Shown here: piece after piece, positions 1-5,972 of the stretch
Layout: each line of letters begins with the position of its first letter
How positions within the stretch are numbered: the first letter of the stretch is position 1
Source of the DNA: JAAEQG01 sp023133475
GTDB taxonomy: Bacteria > Planctomycetota > Phycisphaerae > UBA1845
Assembly (NCBI GenBank): GCA_030631415.1
Contig: DAOVLE010000192.1
Coordinates: forward strand, 1-10,306
DNA: 10,306 bases
Direction: 5' to 3'
Made by a program: the position numbers and the translations under genes
Notes under the pieces: generated by a model
The model's database searches: none
The model's input: only the letters and a program-made list of their open reading frames with translations
What the model was told of the DNA's origin: nothing

Positions 1-20
1 CATGAACACGATGACGCATT

Positions 21-245
21 CTCAGCCCCCAGAGGGGGCATCGGAATATAGCCCAGGGTGAAGCGAAGCGAACCCTGGGTTGGCGTTTCGTGCAACCCGA
101 GCCCCCGGAGGGGGCGATGGAATCCGCAGTGAGCCAGACGTTCCGTCGCCCCCGTTGGGGGCTCAAATGACGATGCCTGGCGTACCCAGGGTTCGCTTCG
201 CTTCACCCTGGGCTATATTCCGTCGCCCCCTTTGGGGGCTCTCAG
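21..245. repeat. Large inverted repeat upstream of flgE
   Basis: Bases 42-80 and 184-222 are perfect inverted copies over 39 bases, with core GCCCAGGGTGAAGCGAAGCG on the left. The arms extend imperfectly outwards to 21-41 and 223-245, where CTCAGCCCCC and GGGGGCTCTCAG pair. The loop holds a second, shorter inverted pair (about 99-122 against 140-164) built from the same GAGCCCCC...GGGGGCGA module. The whole stretch up to the flgE ribosome-binding site is therefore made of two opposed copies of one composite repeat. I see no gene in 1-286, only a 19-codon open stretch at its start without support. There is no T-tract, so it does not look like an intrinsic terminator. Confidence 0.85.
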
Positions 246-286
246 AAGAGGACGCCGGCAGATACGCATAGAAAGGAGTTCCACGT

Positions 287-1963
287 ATGGGGCTTACATC
301 AGCCATGTTGGTCGGAGCCACCGGCCTGCACAGCAATCAGTTCATGATCGACACCATTGGCGACAACATCGCCAACGTGAACACTACGGCATTCAAATCA
401 CACCGAAGCCTGTTCGAGACGATGTTCTACCGCACCCTGCACCCGGGCTCGGAACCGGCGGAAAACTTCGGCGGGACCAACCCCAGACAGATCGGCTACG
501 GGTCGGGCCTGGGCAGCTTGCAGCAGAGCTTTGCACAGGGTTCGCTGCAACCCACCGGGGTCAAGTCCGACCTGGCTATCGACGGAAGCGGGTTCTTCAT
601 TCTCACCCAGCCGGATGACAGCCAAGTGTACGCCCGCGACGGCGCCTTTGAACTGGATCAGAACAACACGCTGGTCTCAGCCGACGGCTGGTCCGTCAAG
701 GGTTACGCCGCCGACAGCGACGGAACCATCATCGACGGCACGCTTACAGACCTGACGATCCCCCTGGGCACGCGACGGGAGGCGGTAGCCACCACCGAGG
801 TGACCATGGACGGCAACCTGGATGCCTCCAGCGCCGAGGCTTCCACGGCGGCGGTGCTTACCTCGGCGACGCTGGTGACAGCCGGCGGCAACCCCGCCAC
901 CGAAACCACCGCACTAACTGATCTGGTGGATGACTTGCAAGTCCCACTGTTCGCCACCGGGGACGAAGTGCGCATTGACGGATGGGAGAAGGGGGGCGTG
1001 GGGCTTCCCACGGTGGAGTTCGTGGTCGGAACCGATGTCACCACCCTGGGCGACCTGGCATCGCTTATCGAGACCCGCGCGGGCATCAACACCGACTCCG
1101 AGACCGGAGGGGCACCCGGTGTCACCGTAGTGGACGGCTCCCTCGTTGTCACCTCCAACCTCGGCCAGGCCAACGCCGTCAGCATGAACGCATCGAGTAT
1201 CCGCAACAACACCTCGGGGACTCTGCCGTTTGCGTTCACCGCGACACCCGCCGTCGGCGAAGGCGATACCACCAGCCGCCTGGTCTACGATTCGCTGGGC
1301 AACCCGGTGGAAGTGCGTCTGCGTGTGGCTTTGGAGAGCAAGTCCTCATCCGAGACCGTCTGGCGATTCCACGCCGAATCGGTTGACGACACCGACGTCA
1401 GCCCCATCGTGGGAACCGGGACGGTCACCTTCGACCAGAACGGGCAGTTCGTCTCCGCCGCAAACACGAACATCCAAATCGATCGTGCCGACACCGGGGC
1501 GGTCACTCCCATCGACATCACGTTGGATTTCTCAAAGATGACCGGGTTGGCCACCCCGGGCCAAGGCTCGACTCTGCTGATGTCTTCGGACAACGGCAGC
1601 CCCGCCGGTGAAATGATCGACTACGCCATCGACCAGAGCGGAATCATCACCGGGACCTATAGCAATGCCCAGACCGAAGTGCTGGGCCAAGTGGCGTTGG
1701 CAACCTTCACCAACCCGGAAGGGCTGATTGCCGAGGGTGACAATACCTTTGTCACGGGGATCAACTCGGGCGATGCGCTGATCGGGACTGCCCAGACCCT
1801 GGGAATGGGGGCTGTCAAATCGGGAAACCTGGAGATGAGCAACGTTGAACTTACGCGGGAGTTTATAGGGCTGATCACCGCCTCGACCGGTTTCAGTGCC
1901 GCCGGCAGGGTGGTGCGGACAGCCGACGACCTGCTTCAGGAGCTATTGCTGTTGGCCAGATAA
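287..1963 (+). CDS. flgE: Flagellar hook protein FlgE
   Basis: FlgE polymerises into the hook, the flexible joint between rod and filament, and is exported by the flagellar type III apparatus. The N-terminus (residues about 3-40) is the flagellar rod/hook family signature, including DNIANVNTTAFK. It is followed by the hook-type stretch with GYGSGL, then SDLAIDGSGFFIL near residues 98-110. The C-terminal rod/hook domain (about 505-550) has SGNLEMSNVELTREFIGLI. At 558 residues the protein is longer than enteric FlgE (about 400). The extra length lies in the variable middle, roughly residues 170-420, which forms the exposed outer domains and is rich in Thr, Ala and Val. The ATG at 287 is set by AAAGGAG at 272-278, 8 bases upstream. 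Downstream flbD is the usual partner. No hook-cap gene flgD is visible in the 286 bases upstream. Confidence 0.95.
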   Translation: MGLTSAMLVGATGLHSNQFMIDTIGDNIANVNTTAFKSHRSLFETMFYRTLHPGSEPAENFGGTNPRQIGYGSGLGSLQQSFAQGSLQPTGVKSDLAIDGSGFFILTQPDDSQVYARDGAFELDQNNTLVSADGWSVKGYAADSDGTIIDGTLTDLTIPLGTRREAVATTEVTMDGNLDASSAEASTAAVLTSATLVTAGGNPATETTALTDLVDDLQVPLFATGDEVRIDGWEKGGVGLPTVEFVVGTDVTTLGDLASLIETRAGINTDSETGGAPGVTVVDGSLVVTSNLGQANAVSMNASSIRNNTSGTLPFAFTATPAVGEGDTTSRLVYDSLGNPVEVRLRVALESKSSSETVWRFHAESVDDTDVSPIVGTGTVTFDQNGQFVSAANTNIQIDRADTGAVTPIDITLDFSKMTGLATPGQGSTLLMSSDNGSPAGEMIDYAIDQSGIITGTYSNAQTEVLGQVALATFTNPEGLIAEGDNTFVTGINSGDALIGTAQTLGMGAVKSGNLEMSNVELTREFIGLITASTGFSAAGRVVRTADDLLQELLLLAR

Positions 1964-2069
1964 GTAGGGCGGGTTCCACCCGCCTTTGGGGCACGGCGGG
2001 TGGCCACCGCTTTGGCCGCTCCCTCACGGTCGCGGTACTGATCGACGCGGCGGGTGGAACCCGCCCTAC
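1964..2069. repeat. Hairpin repeat A, copy 1, with an enlarged loop
   Basis: The left arm (1964-1984, GTAGGGCGGGTTCC...) and right arm (2049-2069, ...AACCCGCCCTAC) are perfect 21-base inverted copies. Each arm is also a small hairpin (GGCGGGT/ACCCGCC). The left arm begins directly after the flgE stop codon. In the other complete copies the loop is 15 bases; here it is 64 bases and contains a copy of repeat C, so it looks like a nested insertion. Confidence 0.9.
2014..2042 (+). repeat. Interspersed repeat C, copy 1
   Basis: A 29-base unit beginning GGCCGCTCCCTCACGG and ending GCGGTACTGAT. It differs by one base (C for A) from the copies at 8883-8911 and 8940-8967. It lies inside the loop of repeat A copy 1. 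Confidence 0.85.
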
Positions 2070-2081
2070 GGGGCTTATTAT

Positions 2082-2086
2082 AAGGA
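2082..2086 (+). promoter_or_regulatory. Ribosome-binding site that decides the flbD start
   Basis: AAGGA at 2082-2086 lies 8 bases before the ATG at 2095. An earlier in-frame ATG at 2086 overlaps this site itself, so the later ATG is the likely start. Confidence 0.75.
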
Positions 2087-2094
2087 TGCAATAC

Positions 2095-2289
2095 ATGATC
2101 ACACTGACCCGACTTAACAACAAACCCTTCGTCATGAACGCGGAGTTGATCAAGACCATCGAGACGACCCCGGACACCATGATTACCCTGACCTGCGGCG
2201 ACCGGATCATGGTCCTCGAATCGCAGCAGGAGGTGGTGGATAAAGCTATCGATTACGCCCGCCGGATCAGGAACTTCCAGGTAGTGTGA
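2095..2289 (+). CDS. flbD: Flagellar FlbD family protein
   Basis: A 64-residue protein beginning MITLTRLNNKPFVMN, which matches the small FlbD family (Pfam FlbD type, about 60-70 residues) found next to flgE and motA in spirochaete and Firmicute flagellar operons. The conserved pattern is visible: an N-terminal ITLTRLN, then ELIKTIETTPDTMITL, a Gly-Asp turn, and a C-terminal helix with VVDKAIDYARRI. It has no signal peptide or membrane segment, so it is probably cytoplasmic. Its biochemical role is not well defined in the family; a part in motility regulation has been proposed. The longer reading from 2086 adds three residues but would place the start codon on the ribosome-binding site. It should not be confused with the sigma-54 activator of Caulobacter, which is also called FlbD. 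Confidence 0.9.
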   Translation: MITLTRLNNKPFVMNAELIKTIETTPDTMITLTCGDRIMVLESQQEVVDKAIDYARRIRNFQVV

Positions 2290-2316
2290 GAGGGTTGCCG
2301 ATTGACAGATAGCGGC

Positions 2317-2342
2317 GATCGCAACCGCGCCGGGGTGTTTAG
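2317..2342 (+). repeat. 26-base direct repeat, first copy
   Basis: It begins GATCGCAA and ends GCGCCGGGGTGTTTAG, and recurs at 2422-2447 with only two base differences (CC against AT). It appears to be the leading part of the repeat B composite. Confidence 0.8.
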
Positions 2343-2388
2343 CGGCGACCAGTCCGTAGCGTTTAGCGGCGACCCACAGGGGAGCGTG
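2336..2388 (+). repeat. Interspersed repeat B, copy 1
   Basis: Two tandem TTTAGCGGCGACC units separated by AGTCCGTAGCG, ending in AGGGGAGCGTG. The same layout is found at 5887-5940 on this strand and at 10204-10250 on the other strand. It reads as SGD-type repeats in one frame, but nothing suggests it is translated. Confidence 0.85.
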
Positions 2389-2390
2389 AC

Positions 2391-2415
2391 GAATGGAGAA
2401 TGGAGAATGGAGAAT
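2391..2415 (+). repeat. 7-bp tandem array (GAATGGA)
   Basis: Three and a half copies of a 7-base unit directly after repeat B. Related 7-base arrays follow repeat B at 5933-5967 and occur near it at 10111-10141. Confidence 0.85.
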
Positions 2416-2421
2416 AGCAAT

Positions 2422-2447
2422 GATCGCAAATGCGCCGGGGTGTTTAG
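2422..2447 (+). repeat. 26-base direct repeat, second copy
   Basis: It matches 2317-2342 at 24 of 26 bases and directly precedes repeat A copy 2, whereas the first copy leads into repeat B. Confidence 0.8.
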
Positions 2448-2449
2448 TT

Positions 2450-2506
2450 GTAGGGCGGGTTCTACCCGCCTTCTTGCCATGGCGCGGCGGGTGGAACCCG
2501 CCCTAC
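2450..2506. repeat. Hairpin repeat A, copy 2
   Basis: Arms 2450-2470 and 2486-2506 pair over 21 bases with one mismatch (GGGTTCTACCC in the left arm), around a 15-base loop. No T-tract follows, so it is not a classical terminator. Confidence 0.9.
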
Positions 2507-2600
2507 ATCTTTGATCCTTCATCCCTGCGGGTGTCGCCGAAGGCGGCATGACAACTGCGGCGTGAGAGGTGCGGGTTAGCCCGCGATTGAGAGGTTTGTC

Positions 2601-3377
2601 ATGGATATTTCCACGGTTATCGGTCTGGTTGTCGGCATCAGCCTGATCAGTTTTGCGATTCTTTCCGGATCGAGTTTTTCGGCGTTTGTTGACGCACCAT
2701 CGATGATGATCGTTATTGGCGGCGCCTTTGCCGCGGCGTTGATCAGCTTCCCGCTGCGCAATGTGCTGGGGGTGGCCAAGGTGGTCAAGAACTGCTTCTT
2801 CAGCAAGCCGGCCAACCCCATGGGGTTGATCACCGATATGGTCGGCTATGCGGAGGTGGCCCGTCGTGACGGCATTCTGTCACTGGAGAGCCTGACCAAG
2901 GACATCAAGGACGAGTTCGTGGTCAGCGGTATCCAGATGGCGGTGGACGGGACCGATCCCGAGTTGATCGAGCAGATCATGAGCAACGAGTTGGAGGCGG
3001 TGGCGGACCGCCACGCCGACGGCAAGGCGTTGTTCGACAACATCGGCAAGTACGCCCCGGCTTTTGGCATGATTGGAACGCTCATTGGTCTGGTGAAGAT
3101 GTTGCAAGCCATGGACGACCCCAGTGCAATCGGCCCGGCGATGGCTGTCGCCCTGCTCACCACACTCTATGGTGCGTTGCTGGCCAACCTGGTCGCCCTT
3201 CCACTGGCGGACAAGCTTAGCTTGCGCAGCGAGGAGGAAATGCGGCTTAAGATGATCGTAATTCGCGGGGTGATGGCGATTCAATCCGGCGACAACCCCC
3301 GGGTGGTGGAGCAGAAGCTCAAGACCTTCCTGCCTTACAAGCTGCGTAGCGAGGGCTCCAAAGCCCAGGCGGCTTAG
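2601..3377 (+). CDS. motA: Flagellar motor stator protein MotA
   Basis: MotA forms the membrane ring of the stator and couples ion flow to torque through its cytoplasmic loop. The 258-residue sequence has four membrane segments, at about residues 5-23, 33-51, 153-173 and 179-201. The large cytoplasmic loop carries the charged stretch YAEVARRDGILSLESL (R88/R89 and E96), at the place of the torque-generating Arg and Glu of E. coli MotA. Pro153 and Pro201 match the conserved prolines of the last two segments. The length is nearer to PomA (about 253) than to E. coli MotA (about 295). The ATG at 2601 has GAGG 6 bases upstream. The stop codon TAG at 3375-3377 lies in the target duplication of the inserted element that now separates motA from motB. 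Confidence 0.95.
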   Translation: MDISTVIGLVVGISLISFAILSGSSFSAFVDAPSMMIVIGGAFAAALISFPLRNVLGVAKVVKNCFFSKPANPMGLITDMVGYAEVARRDGILSLESLTKDIKDEFVVSGIQMAVDGTDPELIEQIMSNELEAVADRHADGKALFDNIGKYAPAFGMIGTLIGLVKMLQAMDDPSAIGPAMAVALLTTLYGALLANLVALPLADKLSLRSEEEMRLKMIVIRGVMAIQSGDNPRVVEQKLKTFLPYKLRSEGSKAQAA

Positions 3378-3605
3378 TATGACAGCGCTACTTTGATCTC
3401 GAACTCCACAACCCGAGGTCGAAAAAGCGGTTTGACGATCCGGCGCCGGGACGAAAAACAATGAGTTACGAGCAATTCAGTGCCGTTTTCGGCGAGAGAG
3501 TTTCGTGGCGGCAGGCTTGCGCTAGGCCCGGCATTTATGCCGGGCCTAGCGCGCCCCGTCGAGACGCGAAACTGCCTCGCCGAAAACGGGACTAGCGCTG
3601 TCATA
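3378..3605. mobile_element. MITE-like palindromic element between motA and motB
   Basis: This 228-bp block is bounded by perfect 13-bp terminal inverted repeats, TATGACAGCGCTA at 3378-3390 and TAGCGCTGTCATA at 3593-3605. Both ends are flanked by TTAG (3374-3377 and 3606-3609), which looks like a 4-bp target duplication. Inside are nested inverted repeats: CCGTTTTCGGCGAG near 3483 against CTCGCCGAAAACGG near 3577, and a central palindrome at 3519-3552. It codes for no transposase and has only short open frames, so any movement would need help from elsewhere. It could also be a genome-specific palindromic repeat not moved by a transposase. Confidence 0.75.
3519..3552. repeat. Perfect 34-base palindrome inside the element
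   Basis: The arms GCGCTAGGCCCGGCAT (3519-3534) and ATGCCGGGCCTAGCGC (3537-3552) are exact inverted copies around TT. It would form a very stable hairpin or cruciform. No T-tract follows. Confidence 0.95.
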
Positions 3606-3621
3606 TTAGGGATAGTGGTTT

Positions 3622-4383
3622 ATGAACAAAAAGAAGAAAAAGGAATCCGCCGGCGCCCCGGCATGGGTGGTCACCTTTGGCGACATGATGTCGCTGCTGC
3701 TGTGCTTCTTCGTGATCATCGTCTCGATGAGCGAGATGAAAAAGGACGAGAAGTTCCGGCAGGTGGTCACCTCGCTGAAGAAAGCCTTCGGTTATGAATC
3801 GACTATAGGGAATATGCCCCTGAACATCGATTCGGTCAACTCGCTGATTCAGCAGTTGCAGACGGTGATCATTCCACCGGACATACTGCACGAGGGCGAT
3901 ACGGACGTCGAGGGTATCGAAGGGCGGGTCTACAAGGTGACCGACGTCCGCGAAGGGATTCACATCGAGATTGGGGGGCGGATCACCTTCGCCCGCTTCA
4001 GCGCGGTGCTCAAGCCGGTCAGCGTCGAGCTGCTCGGGCAGATCGCCGATAAAATCCGCGGCAAGAACAACATCCTCAAGATTACCGGGCATGCCACCCG
4101 CGAACCGCTTCCCCAAGACAAGTTATACACCGATCCGCTGGATTTATCTTACGCCCGTGCCCGCGCGATCGCCGATGAATTGCTACATCAGGGCATTCGC
4201 TGTGAGCGAATCCGGATTGTGGCGGCAGGTTCGGCTGCACCGGTTCAGCGGGACGACTACACCGAGGAACTGCGGGCCAGAAACCGCCGCGTCGAAATTG
4301 TGGTAACCGAAGCGCTGATCGAGGAATACTCCGGGCAACCTTTCGACGGCGAACACAGGGAATCTCCAGATGTCTCCAGATGA
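3622..4383 (+). CDS. motB: Flagellar motor stator protein MotB (PomB-like)
   Basis: MotB carries the ion-binding aspartate of the stator and anchors the complex to peptidoglycan. The 253-residue protein has a Lys-rich N-tail, then one membrane segment (about 15-36) with PAWVVTFGDMMSLLLCFFV, in which Asp21 is the expected ion-carrying residue. Residues about 115-230 form an OmpA-like peptidoglycan-binding domain, with ITGHATREP, LSYARARAIADELL and RNRRVEIVV. The D-x-x-S-L-L-x-C-F-F-V pattern and the following SMSEM resemble sodium-type PomB more than proton-type MotB, so sodium coupling is possible but inferred. AGGGA at 3608-3612 lies 9 bases before the ATG and partly overlaps the right TTAG copy of the upstream element. 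The 3' end overlaps fliL by 14 bases. Confidence 0.95.
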   Translation: MNKKKKKESAGAPAWVVTFGDMMSLLLCFFVIIVSMSEMKKDEKFRQVVTSLKKAFGYESTIGNMPLNIDSVNSLIQQLQTVIIPPDILHEGDTDVEGIEGRVYKVTDVREGIHIEIGGRITFARFSAVLKPVSVELLGQIADKIRGKNNILKITGHATREPLPQDKLYTDPLDLSYARARAIADELLHQGIRCERIRIVAAGSAAPVQRDDYTEELRARNRRVEIVVTEALIEEYSGQPFDGEHRESPDVSR

Positions 4384-4888
4384 GGCACAAACAGCGGACT
4401 CCTCCGCCGGCTCGTTCAAGAAGAAGCTGATCACCCTGGTCATCGTGCTGGGGGTCATGCTGATCGAGGGGGCGGCGATCTTTGTGGTTGTGAGGATGAC
4501 CGGAGAATCGCCCGAGGACCTCCAGGCTGCCGAGTTGGAGAACCGCGAGGACCTACTCAAAAACATGGATGCCGAATTGCCCCTGGGCGAATGTGACGCG
4601 ATCAACCGCAAGTCGGGCAGGTCCATCGTCGTGCACCTTGTATTGTACGCACGGGTCGCCGCGGATAAGCAAAAGAACACCTTGCAGTTGATCGAGAAGC
4701 GCCAAAGCACCATTAAAGACCGGGTGCAAATGATCCTGCGCCGCGCCGACCCCCAGCATCTCCACGAACCCAACTTGGACACCATCAAACGCCAGATCAA
4801 ATTCGAGTTGGACAAGATTCTGGAAGACGACGAACTCATCCTGGAAGTGCTGATCCCGCAAATCCTGCAGACTTCCGAACGCCTTTGA
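4370..4888 (+). CDS. fliL: Flagellar basal body-associated protein FliL
   Basis: FliL is a single-pass inner-membrane protein that sits around the stator and supports motor function. The 172-residue sequence has a short cytoplasmic tail, a membrane segment at about residues 19-41 (LITLVIVLGVMLIEGAAIFVVV), and a periplasmic domain with the family's HLVLYARVAADKQ strand and a C-terminal KFELDKIL...EVLIPQIL. The length is typical. The start overlaps the end of motB by 14 bases and is preceded by AGGGAA at 4357-4362, so the two are probably translationally coupled. In operons of this order the next gene is normally fliM; here it is fliN after an 85-base gap. Confidence 0.92.
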   Translation: MSPDEAQTADSSAGSFKKKLITLVIVLGVMLIEGAAIFVVVRMTGESPEDLQAAELENREDLLKNMDAELPLGECDAINRKSGRSIVVHLVLYARVAADKQKNTLQLIEKRQSTIKDRVQMILRRADPQHLHEPNLDTIKRQIKFELDKILEDDELILEVLIPQILQTSERL

Positions 4889-4918
4889 TTATCGTGAGCC
4901 CGGGCGAACGCCGATAAT
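4888..4918. repeat. Short inverted repeat in the fliL-fliN gap
   Basis: ATTATCG at 4888-4894 pairs with CGATAAT at 4912-4918 around a 17-base loop that contains CCCGGG. The rest of the 85-base gap (4889-4973) shows no gene and no recognisable remnant of fliM. The stem is weak and lacks a T-tract. Confidence 0.5.
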
Positions 4919-4973
4919 ATCCAGGCAGCCTGGGAGCGATTGAGACCATCTACCAGAAGGCGGTGCGGCGGTT

Positions 4974-5858
4974 ATGGCAAAGGAAGACCAACCCCCCGAG
5001 GATTCCGGGGAATTGACCCAAGAGCAGATCGATGCCGCCTTTGGCGGCGGAGGGGCGGAGGATGCACCGGACCCCGCCGCTTCGACATCCTTTTCCCAGG
5101 ATGACATCGACGCCATGCTCGATGCCGGCAACGCCGACCCGCAGCCCCAATCCGCTCCCGTTCCCGCCGAGGCTCCCGCTCCCGCCCCCGCCGACGAAGG
5201 CGAGTTGGCACAGGCTGATATCGACGCCATGCTAACCGGTGGGGGTTCTGCCGGTGATGATACTCTGTCTGACAGTATGCTCACCCAGGCGGATATCAAC
5301 GCCGCATTGGGGGGAGGGGGCACCGGGGCGTCCGAGGAGAGTTCCTCCGGTGGAGCCATGACACAAGCGGATATCGATGCCGCGATGGCTGATGCGAGTG
5401 CGGGCGACACCCCCCAGGATCAGCCTCCCGTGGACGATCGCGTGGATGCCACGGGGAGGCCTTTCGACGCGGCAGCAGCAGCAATGGCTGCCGCTATCGA
5501 AGAGGAAAAGGCAGCGGCGGCGGCGCCTCCACCGCCTCCACCGCCCGATACCAGCCCTGTCGAACTGCCCAGCTTCGACTCCGACGAGGATGGGGAAGAC
5601 ACCAACAACATCATGCTGATCCAGGATGTCGAACTGCGGGTCAAGATTGAACTGGGGCGGACGCGTATGTTGGTCGAGGATGTGCTGGCACTGGCAACCG
5701 GCAGTGTGGTCGAGCTGGACAAACTCGCCGGCGACCCGGTGGACGTGTTTGTGAACAACCGCCTCATCGCCCGCGGCGAGGTGTTGGTCTTGAACGATAA
5801 CTTCTGCGTGAGAATAAGCGAAATCGTCTCGAACGCCGACGCCCGGCAGGTCGGATAA
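4974..5858 (+). CDS. fliN: Flagellar switch protein FliN with five FliM-like N-terminal motifs
   Basis: The C-terminal part (about residues 211-290) is a clear FliN/SpoA domain of the C-ring: MLIQDVELRVKIELGRTRM, then GSVVELDKLAGDPVDVFVNNRLIARGEVLV and FCVRISEIV. Ordinary FliN is about 80-140 residues, while this protein has 294. The added N-terminal 160 residues hold five copies of a motif: LTQEQIDAAF (14-23), FSQDDIDAML (40-49), LAQADIDAML (78-87), LTQADINAAL (103-112) and MTQADIDAAM (129-138). Four of the five lead into Gly- or Ala-Gly-rich linkers. This resembles the LSQAEIDALL segment at the N-terminus of FliM, and that of FliY, which binds phosphorylated CheY. An Ala/Pro-rich linker (about 164-192) joins this part to the SpoA domain. 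No CheC-like or FliM middle domain is present. AGAAGG at 4955-4960 is the only ribosome-binding candidate, at a rather long 13 bases. Confidence 0.93.
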   Translation: MAKEDQPPEDSGELTQEQIDAAFGGGGAEDAPDPAASTSFSQDDIDAMLDAGNADPQPQSAPVPAEAPAPAPADEGELAQADIDAMLTGGGSAGDDTLSDSMLTQADINAALGGGGTGASEESSSGGAMTQADIDAAMADASAGDTPQDQPPVDDRVDATGRPFDAAAAAMAAAIEEEKAAAAAPPPPPPPDTSPVELPSFDSDEDGEDTNNIMLIQDVELRVKIELGRTRMLVEDVLALATGSVVELDKLAGDPVDVFVNNRLIARGEVLVLNDNFCVRISEIVSNADARQVG

Positions 5859-5886
5859 CCTGAGATGCTTCACCGTCGCAAACGAA

Positions 5887-5940
5887 GCGTTTAGCGGCGA
5901 CAAGTCCTTAGCGTTTAGCGGCGACCCGAAGGGGAGCGTG
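5887..5940 (+). repeat. Interspersed repeat B, copy 2
   Basis: Two TTTAGCGGCGAC units separated by AAGTCCTTAGCG, ending in AGGGGAGCGTG. The layout is the same as at 2336-2388. It begins 28 bases after the fliN stop codon. Confidence 0.85.
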
Positions 5941-5967
5941 GAGCGTGGAGCGTGGAGTGCGGAGCGC
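5933..5967 (+). repeat. 7-bp tandem array (GGAGCGT)
   Basis: Five adjoining 7-base units, three of them exact GGAGCGT and two degenerate, grow out of the end of repeat B copy 2. One GGAG (5961-5964) is positioned as a possible ribosome-binding site for the ATG at 5973. Confidence 0.75.
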
Positions 5968-5972
5968 GAAAG

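Larger units (their letters stand above)
2290..2600. other. Repeat-filled spacer between flbD and motA
   Basis: These 311 bases contain no credible gene. They hold, in order, repeat B, a 7-bp array, a second copy of a 26-base direct repeat, hairpin repeat A, and a non-repetitive remainder (about 2507-2600) ending in the motA ribosome-binding site (GAGG at 2591-2594, 6 bases before the ATG). An open frame of 70 codons crosses the block, but its translation is simply the repeats read through (SGDRNRAGVF, SGDQSVAF, SGDPQGSV). A TTGACA at 2302-2307 has no matching -10 box at normal spacing. Confidence 0.8.

Noticed and set aside
703..1272. Long minus-strand frame of 189 codons inside flgE
   Set aside because: It is antisense shadow of a GC-rich gene; composition is low-complexity Ser/Thr/Val/Pro and the sense strand is clearly flgE.
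2302..2307. TTGACA as a -35 box for a motA promoter
   Set aside because: No acceptable -10 hexamer 16-18 bases downstream, and the site adjoins repeat sequence.
2302..2514. Open frame of 70 codons between flbD and motA on the + strand
   Set aside because: Its translation is repeat B, the 7-bp array and hairpin repeat A read through. There is no ribosome-binding site or family resemblance.
3374..3604. Minus-strand frame of 76 codons over the MITE-like element
   Set aside because: It is a read-through of the palindromes with no homology that I recognise and no start signal.
4910..4917. GCCGATAA, identical to the sigma-28 -10 box, in the fliL-fliN gap
   Set aside because: No TAAA-type -35 element at the right distance, and the same octamer occurs inside motB near 4046, so chance is likely.
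4921..4973. Possible remnant of a fliM C-terminus just before fliN (frame reading GAIETIYQKAVRRL)
   Set aside because: A stop lies a few codons upstream and the peptide does not resemble any FliM end that I recognise.
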